From: JAITVB01 sp031553805
GTDB taxonomy: Bacteria; Bacteroidota; Bacteroidia; Bacteroidales; Rikenellaceae
Direction of reading: 5' to 3'
Assembly (NCBI GenBank): GCA_031553805.1
Contig: JAVBLC010000016.1
Location: 1-51,369 of the forward strand
DNA length: 51,369 nt
This document shows positions 47,163-51,369 of the stretch, piece by piece (the first letter of the stretch is position 1; every line of letters begins with the position of its first letter). The notes under the pieces are model-generated. The model was not told where the DNA came from, did no database searches, and saw only the letters and a program-made list of their open reading frames with translations. Both the position numbers and the translations under genes were made by a program.

Positions 47163-48181
47163 GTACTATAGATTTTAGCCGATTCTGTGATTGGGATGCC
47201 GATCAAGTTGATATTCGTAATACGGGTCTCGAAAAGCACATTGTTGACATGACGAAGAGCTACCCGCCCGTAGATTTCCTTTTGCAGTACAATGGTGTTG
47301 GTTGCGTTCCCAAAGGCGACCTACAGGCTATGACTGGCAAAATGAAGAATGGGAAAAGTTTTGCCTGTTCGTGTCTGGAAGCGGCTATGTTGACAGGGGA
47401 TTTTATGGGATTTGAGGCTCTAAAAGAGAATATCCGAATACTTCATGTAGATACCGAACAAAGTATAGCTACTATAGCCAAGAGGGCTAAAACTGTACAT
47501 TCCATGTGCGACTGGCCGATAGATAAAAATGATGAGCGCTATCGGACAATCAGTTTACGGGACTGCTCTGACAGATTAGGGGTGATTGTCGAAGCCATTG
47601 AGAGATTTACCCCTGATTTTGTACTGATTGACGGCATACGTGACCTATTGGGCGACTTTAATGACACTAAAGAGAGTTTCGTCCTAATAGATGAGCTTCT
47701 GGGGTTGTGCAGCAAATATGGGGTCGGCATAATGTGCGTGCTACACGAGAATAAAGCGAACGAAGATATGCGCGGCCATTTGGGAACAGAGCTAGGTAAT
47801 AAATGTACGGAAATATTTAAGGTAAAACTGGATAAAGGGGCTGGTATTGTATCTGTGGATCAGGCATTTTGCAGAAATGAGCCTATTGAAAAGTGGGCTT
47901 TCTCTATCGGCGAAGGTGGTGTGCCGCAACAGCAAGCCGTCTCTTATGTCAATGCCACTAAATTGAGGCGAGATAACAGTTTTGCCGCGATATTTAAAGA
48001 ACGGTCGTTCTATACTCATACAGAATTATGGGAAGCATTTGTCGTAGAGTATGGATGTAAAGAGAGGGCGGCCAAAAAACATATTACAGATGCCACAAAT
48101 GATAATATCCTACGGAAACGAGACAATCTGTATTATTATAGGGCATATGCCCCTCTGGATATTGAAGTCGAGGTTTCGTAG
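47159..48181 (+). CDS. RecA-like ATPase (RepA/AAA_25 type) of the mobile element
   Basis: 340 residues. Walker A TGKMKNGKS (about residues 59-67), Walker B FVLIDGIRDLLGD, and IMCVLHENK afterwards, typical of RepA-like hexameric helicase ATPases in Bacteroidota integrative elements. The C-terminal 70 residues (ERSFYTHTELWEAFVVEYGCKERAAKKHITDATNDNILRK) look like a winged helix. It probably works with the downstream primase in replication of the excised element. Overlaps the HTH gene by 4 bases. Confidence 0.85.
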   Translation: MSTIDFSRFCDWDADQVDIRNTGLEKHIVDMTKSYPPVDFLLQYNGVGCVPKGDLQAMTGKMKNGKSFACSCLEAAMLTGDFMGFEALKENIRILHVDTEQSIATIAKRAKTVHSMCDWPIDKNDERYRTISLRDCSDRLGVIVEAIERFTPDFVLIDGIRDLLGDFNDTKESFVLIDELLGLCSKYGVGIMCVLHENKANEDMRGHLGTELGNKCTEIFKVKLDKGAGIVSVDQAFCRNEPIEKWAFSIGEGGVPQQQAVSYVNATKLRRDNSFAAIFKERSFYTHTELWEAFVVEYGCKERAAKKHITDATNDNILRKRDNLYYYRAYAPLDIEVEVS

Positions 48182-48190
48182 TGTTGGGCT

Positions 48191-48237
48191 AGTGCAATGT
48201 GCGTTCCCTATTATATAGGGGAACGCAATAATGCACT
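48191..48237. repeat. Nested hairpin between the ATPase and primase genes
   Basis: Outer arms AGTGCA (48191-48196) and TGCACT (48232-48237) enclose a stem of GCGTTCCCTA with TAGGGGAACGC. Short TGCA(A/C)-type repeats follow up to 48291. Position next to replication genes suggests a replication origin or nicking site; a leader hairpin is the alternative. No T-tract follows. Confidence 0.5.
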
Positions 48238-48327
48238 GATACTGACCGGATGGATGCAACACTACCGTTTGCACCCTAAATGCACAAGAACATTAATTGA
48301 AAATCAATAATTTAAAGATTTGAAACC

Positions 48328-49242
48328 ATGAAGAATGATAAAAATCCATTGAACGTTACTGTTAGCTACTTCTACAGCCATAAAGACCAGAATCCGAAAG
48401 AGGTCAATTTATACGAATTTCTAATCGACGGACGGGCTAAAGAGCAAGTTCTAACTCTCAGAAACGAATCCGACCCAGATATTCAGCGTGCGATAAAAGG
48501 CGTGTTGCCGGCGTGTACGGTTTCGGGATTGTTCAGCGGTCGAAGCGCCGACTCTCTGATGTCTGCTACCAACCTGATTTGCATAGATATAGATGCTAAA
48601 GATAACGACATTTTGGATCTCGATACCCTTAAAGAACGAATTGTAGAATGTCCTTATGTGCTGTTCTGTGCTCACTCGGCACGTGGCAAGGGATATTTCT
48701 GCATTATCCAGATAGCCGACCACAAGAAATTTCTTGGACATTTCCTAAGTCTGGAACGCGATTTCCAGAGAGCTGGTATTTTGGTGGATCGATCATGCAA
48801 GGATATCAATCGATTGCGCTATGCATTTTATGACCCAGAGCCATATATTAACCTCGACGCTGTTGTTTATGACCGTATTATTGACCTCAACAAGAACCCA
48901 ACCAGAGATATGGTCAATAGAGAATCCGTTCCGGCTGATAAAATTACTAACGCATACCACATAGGGTTGCTGGCGGCTTCACTTGACAAACAGGACAAAG
49001 ACATTACTGAGAATTATAGTGACTGGTTTAACATAGCCTGTGCAATCGCAGGTGAATTCGGTGAAGCCGGTCGTACCATGTTCCACGATCTAAGTAAGAA
49101 TTATGACGGTTATACTCCCAATGAGGCCGATTTTGAATACAACAAAGTTCTTCGGTATCATTACGACCGAGTTCCCATAGGGAAGATATTTAACCAATAC
49201 GCTGTAAATAATGATCTTATAATACCAATTGTAGATAAGTGA
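48328..49242 (+). CDS. BT4734/VirE-type N-terminal primase with PriCT domain
   Basis: 304 residues. N-terminal BT4734-like (PrimPol-related) domain about 1-190: VSYFYSHKDQNPKEVNLYEFL, LPACTVSGLFSGRSADSL, LICIDIDAKDN (acidic metal-binding motif), LFCAHSARGKGYFCIIQI, and DINRLRYAFYDPEPYIN. A PriCT-2-like segment lies about 220-295 (YSDWFNIACAIAGEFGEAGRTMFHDLSKNYDGY). It would prime replication of the excised element together with the ATPase. No relaxase follows in the window. Shorter than the fused VirE-helicase proteins of the family. Confidence 0.82.
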   Translation: MKNDKNPLNVTVSYFYSHKDQNPKEVNLYEFLIDGRAKEQVLTLRNESDPDIQRAIKGVLPACTVSGLFSGRSADSLMSATNLICIDIDAKDNDILDLDTLKERIVECPYVLFCAHSARGKGYFCIIQIADHKKFLGHFLSLERDFQRAGILVDRSCKDINRLRYAFYDPEPYINLDAVVYDRIIDLNKNPTRDMVNRESVPADKITNAYHIGLLAASLDKQDKDITENYSDWFNIACAIAGEFGEAGRTMFHDLSKNYDGYTPNEADFEYNKVLRYHYDRVPIGKIFNQYAVNNDLIIPIVDK

Positions 49243-49341
49243 TATTGTAATTCGCAGACGAACAGTGTATTGCGATTAGTTGTTTGATTTTCAGATTGTT
49301 ATGTGCGAATTTGAGTCATATTGCGCTTTTTTGCCCTAAAA

Positions 49342-49476
49342 ATGGCAAGATGTCCGACTCCGAGCCGCCGAAACGTGTTTAAACAACGTCTCGGCGCCTC
49401 GTCGTTAAAGTTCAAACCCAAACAGGCGGCAGGGGGTCTCGCATTGACCGGCCTCCGAACCACAGTGAAATCGTAA
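49342..49476 (+). CDS. Possible 44-residue basic protein in a structured intergenic stretch
   Basis: ATG at 49342, stop TAA at 49474-49476. The peptide is basic with coding-like composition (MARCPTPSRRNVFKQRLGAS, later KFKPKQ and GLRTTVKS). The DNA here is more GC-rich than its flanks and contains an imperfect palindrome around GTTTAAAC (about 49365-49400). I recall similar peptides from Bacteroidales mobile elements but cannot verify it. The alternative is a structured noncoding region (oriT, small RNA) with an accidental ORF. The rest of the 330-base gap at 49243-49573 holds no convincing gene. Confidence 0.3.
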   Translation: MARCPTPSRRNVFKQRLGASSLKFKPKQAAGGLALTGLRTTVKS

Positions 49477-49573
49477 AAAAATTTCAAGGTGTTTTTACGC
49501 TAAATATTTGCTTACCGCCTCCCACTATCTGGGCAACAAGTCCGTCATCAGCTTTTCGTGGGAAGGTGTCGTA

Positions 49574-50308
49574 TTAAAACGTATTTGGAAACGTACCCCA
49601 CAAATATCCCTCATCTAAAATAGTTGGAATCGGGTCGCTATCTTTTCCGTCGTGTATATTGAAATATTCATAGTTCCCCCCTTCGTACCAACTGTATCTT
49701 ACCTGTGCGAAACGCAATACATCGAAAGTTAAACCAATTTCATCGTGGAGCGCTTTTATATTTTTGTTCGTAGTGAACCGCGTGCCGATGAAATGGATGT
49801 ATTGATTTTTGCTCCCAGATATCTTTATGTCGATATCATCTATCTAATAATGCTCTTTACACGCTCGGGCAAAGGATAGCCGGATGCTTGGGAAAGTGGT
49901 AATCTGTAGTTTTGCCAGTTCTTCGTCATTAACAGCGTCTTGTTTGAGAATAGAATCAGATATGTCGTGTCCTTGTTTCTTCAACTGGTTATTCCACGCT
50001 GATACAGTTGTACTATGCTCTAAAACGGAGTAAGTGATTCTCACCAATTCTATCGGCGGGAGTGATGACAGTGATGGGTTTTGCATCTTTTGTTTTAAGT
50101 CCTGCTCCCATTCGGGAAGAATAAATCCTAAATTTTGCTTGTAATAATTTCGTGCCTTAGTTACAGAATCCATATAATCTTTTGCAGATTGCAAAAGAAG
50201 CTCTTCAATAGTTAAACTATCGGCATTCTCCTTTTTTGCATTGTTCCCGGGCCGGGAGGTACACCCAACGCAGAGTAAAATAAATATTAACAGGAGTAAT
50301 CTTCCCAT
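49574..50308 (-). pseudogene. Lipoprotein gene interrupted by an in-frame TAG
   Basis: The intact part (50308-49844) encodes 154 residues with a lipoprotein signal (lipobox VGC, Cys16) and a helical, lysine-rich body. At 49846-49844 a TAG stops it after RLSFARACKEHY. The same frame then stays open for 89 more codons to the TAA at 49576-49574, with protein-like sequence (IDDIDIKISGSKNQYIHFIG, then HDEIGLTFDVLRFAQVRYSW). So this was probably one protein of about 244 residues cut by a nonsense change, or TAG is read through. No domain recognised. The truncated lipoprotein may still be made. Confidence 0.65.
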
Positions 50309-50426
50309 ATCTTTAGAAATTGACAGTTATTTAAATTTGTATCCCCCCTTTATCGGCGTGAAACGTAAGAATTCATCATGTACGTTAGACCGTAACGGGG
50401 TATACGTAGCGACCTATTTGAGAGTG

Positions 50427-50633
50427 CTAGCGCTTATCCGCCGGCGTGTCGTCTTTTTTCAGCGCCGCTACAACGATACTCATAACTATACCGAAAACAA
50501 GTGGAAGAAAAGAAGTTACCGACAACCTACCGGTAATTGCATATTTTAACGTATTCATTTCAGTTCCGACCATTACAGCCGTGATAGCTCCTGATGCAAT
50601 CAGAATCAAGGTAATCGCTGGTGATGTTCTCAT
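50427..50633 (-). CDS. Small two-segment membrane protein
   Basis: 68 residues with two hydrophobic segments, about 6-23 (AITLILIASGAITAVMVG) and 39-60 (VTSFLPLVFGIVMSIVVAAL), and a charged tail (KKDDTPADKR). No family recognised. It lies downstream of the structured leader/terminator at 50.69-50.89 kb on the same strand, so readthrough there would express it. Confidence 0.6.
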   Translation of the reverse strand: MRTSPAITLILIASGAITAVMVGTEMNTLKYAITGRLSVTSFLPLVFGIVMSIVVAALKKDDTPADKR

Positions 50634-50684
50634 GATTTTAATAGCCCTTAATTGAACGTCATAATGTTCAGTTAGTTACAAAAT

Positions 50685-50714
50685 AAAAAACGGCGCAAGA
50701 ATCCTTGCTGCCGT
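50685..50714 (-). terminator. Terminator ending the structured leader or small RNA
   Basis: On the minus strand the stem ACGGCAGCAAGG / CTTGCGCCGT (one or two mismatches) is followed by TTTTTTATTTT. It lies about 50 bases before the ATG of the small membrane protein gene, so it could also act as an attenuator. Confidence 0.7.
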
Positions 50715-50882
50715 CAAGGGCTACCACACCCTACCACTTAACAAAGACCTCACGCCGAAGCGAGAGAACCTTGCCAAATAAGTGGTTGAGCCTATATTGC
50801 GTATTAAAGTGGTAGTTTAGACGGCATTAGGCTTATGTTCTATGTATCGTTTATTATTTTATCATAGGCAATCTGTTTGAGA
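50690..50882 (-). ncRNA. Candidate structured small RNA or attenuated leader
   Basis: Starts a few bases after a TACCTTTG box and ends in a terminator. Read on the minus strand it has TTAAGTGGTAG (50741-50731), which can pair either with CTACCACTTTAA (about 50815-50804) or with ACCACTTA (about 50786-50779). The first partner lies inside a mini-ORF, ATG at 50827 to TAA at 50804, coding MPSKLPL. Further pairs: AAGCCTA with TAGGCT, and a CGCTTCGGCG hairpin. Exclusive pairings with a mini-ORF and a terminator suggest attenuation of the small membrane protein gene; a free small RNA is the alternative. I do not recognise an RNA family. Confidence 0.5.
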
Positions 50883-50887
50883 CAATA

Positions 50888-50895
50888 CAAAGGTA
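50888..50895 (-). promoter_or_regulatory. Promoter -7 element (TACCTTTG) for the structured RNA
   Basis: TACCTTTG on the minus strand, 30 bases after the stop of the HTH-membrane gene. GGAGTGCTCC, a short palindrome at about 50908-50919, lies just upstream. Confidence 0.5.
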
Positions 50896-50924
50896 TAAAA
50901 TCCTGCGAGAAAATGGGAGCACTC

Positions 50925-51350
50925 CTATTTAATAATATGTACGATGATCGAGATCAGTAGAAGAAAAGCAACTCCAAGCACCAAAGACACCGGGCTCGCC
51001 GATCCGTTCACCTTCTGATTTAGTTTCTTCCGCAGTTTGTGCAGCTTCACGTAAAGTGAGTTTGGATTTTTCAATCCAAAGATCACACACAATTCCTCGG
51101 TTGTAAAGCCCTGTTCCTTTAGGCAGAATAGCTCGACGTCTTTGGGTTCGATGGATGAGGTTGGGAGGTTGTTTTGGTCTTGGCCAACCATCTCAATGAC
51201 TTCGTGCTTTCGAAGCGTGGAGGTGTCTACTGTTTCTACAAACTTTTTGTAGAACAACTCTTTGTCGTGCTCATAGACGTGAGCCAAGGAGATCAATTTC
51301 CGGATAAGCGCCAGCCGCCCGAGCGCAATGCGTTCCTGGTCGTTTTTCAT
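50925..51350 (-). CDS. HTH protein with a C-terminal membrane anchor
   Basis: 141 residues from the ATG at 51350. An alpha-helical N-terminus is followed by an HTH resembling sigma region 4 or LuxR C-terminal domains (about 73-112: FCLKEQGFTTEELCVIFGL and NSLYVKLHKLRKKLN), then one hydrophobic segment at the very end (about 120-139, VSLVLGVAFLLLISIIVHII). A tail-anchored DNA-binding protein could link an envelope signal to transcription; that is inference. The true start could lie beyond the window, but no upstream extension is visible in the 19 remaining bases. Confidence 0.65.
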   Translation of the reverse strand: MKNDQERIALGRLALIRKLISLAHVYEHDKELFYKKFVETVDTSTLRKHEVIEMVGQDQNNLPTSSIEPKDVELFCLKEQGFTTEELCVIFGLKNPNSLYVKLHKLRKKLNQKVNGSASPVSLVLGVAFLLLISIIVHIIK

Positions 51351-51369
51351 AACTCAATATTTTGGCGCT

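Noticed and set aside
49299..49487. 62-codon minus-strand frame in the primase-cargo gap
   Set aside because: Overlaps the plus-strand mini-ORF and the palindrome; I judged the plus frame more coding-like and could not support both.

Overview
The window looks like a chromosome segment of a Bacteroidales species, most likely Alistipes-like (Rikenellaceae). Reasons: many genes are preceded by the Bacteroidota promoter element TAnnTTTG, often with a TTTG 18-20 bases upstream; Shine-Dalgarno sequences are largely absent; the core is GC-rich; and the gene set fits a saccharolytic gut anaerobe (KorAB, rubrerythrin, hexuronate catabolism, pectin enzymes). The genus is inferred from memory of family traits, not from a search.

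Layout. (1) Bases 1-3200 are an AT-rich accessory island ending at the 3' end of a tRNA-Leu gene. It holds a three-gene operon: a DUF4062 (TIR-like)-LOTUS fusion protein and two lipoproteins, one with WG repeats. (2) 3.2-15 kb is core: tRNA-Leu; a leftward operon proB-proA-secreted protein-small membrane protein-nnr; rightward korA-korB; a lipoprotein lactonase; recQ. (3) 15-28.5 kb is mainly plant-polysaccharide and uronate metabolism: a CE12-CE8 pectin esterase fusion, then uxaC, uxaB and uxaA (galacturonate to 2-keto-3-deoxygluconate), and a GH51 arabinofuranosidase. Between them lie a DUF481-like barrel, a DUF554 protein, four tRNAs (Thr-Tyr-Gly-Thr) and a threonine dehydrogenase. (4) 28.5-43.9 kb is housekeeping: a Nim/PPOX flavoprotein, tRNA-Arg, DUF177-rpmF-plsX-fabH, aspS-cdaA-lipoprotein-aroC, tadA, a TPR protein, a PerR-like regulator with rubrerythrin, nitronate monooxygenase, ddl, a YitT protein and mnmE. 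(5) From the last codons of mnmE (43.9 kb) to the window end is an AT-rich integrated element: HTH protein, tyrosine recombinase, excisionase-like HTH protein, RecA-like ATPase and a BT4734/PriCT-type primase, followed by leftward cargo that includes a lipoprotein gene split by an in-frame TAG, a small membrane protein and an HTH-membrane protein.

The pectin and uronate genes form a logical route: the CE12-CE8 enzyme removes acetyl and methyl esters from pectin, the GH51 enzyme trims arabinan side chains, and UxaC, UxaB and UxaA convert the released galacturonate. No uronate transporter, regulator, kinase or aldolase is in the window.

Intergenic DNA carries at least four families of palindromic repeats, several present in two copies. 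The least explained parts are the DUF4062-LOTUS operon, a structured leader or small RNA with its own promoter, mini-ORF and terminator at about 50.69-50.89 kb, and a structured stretch with a 44-codon ORF at about 49.3-49.5 kb.
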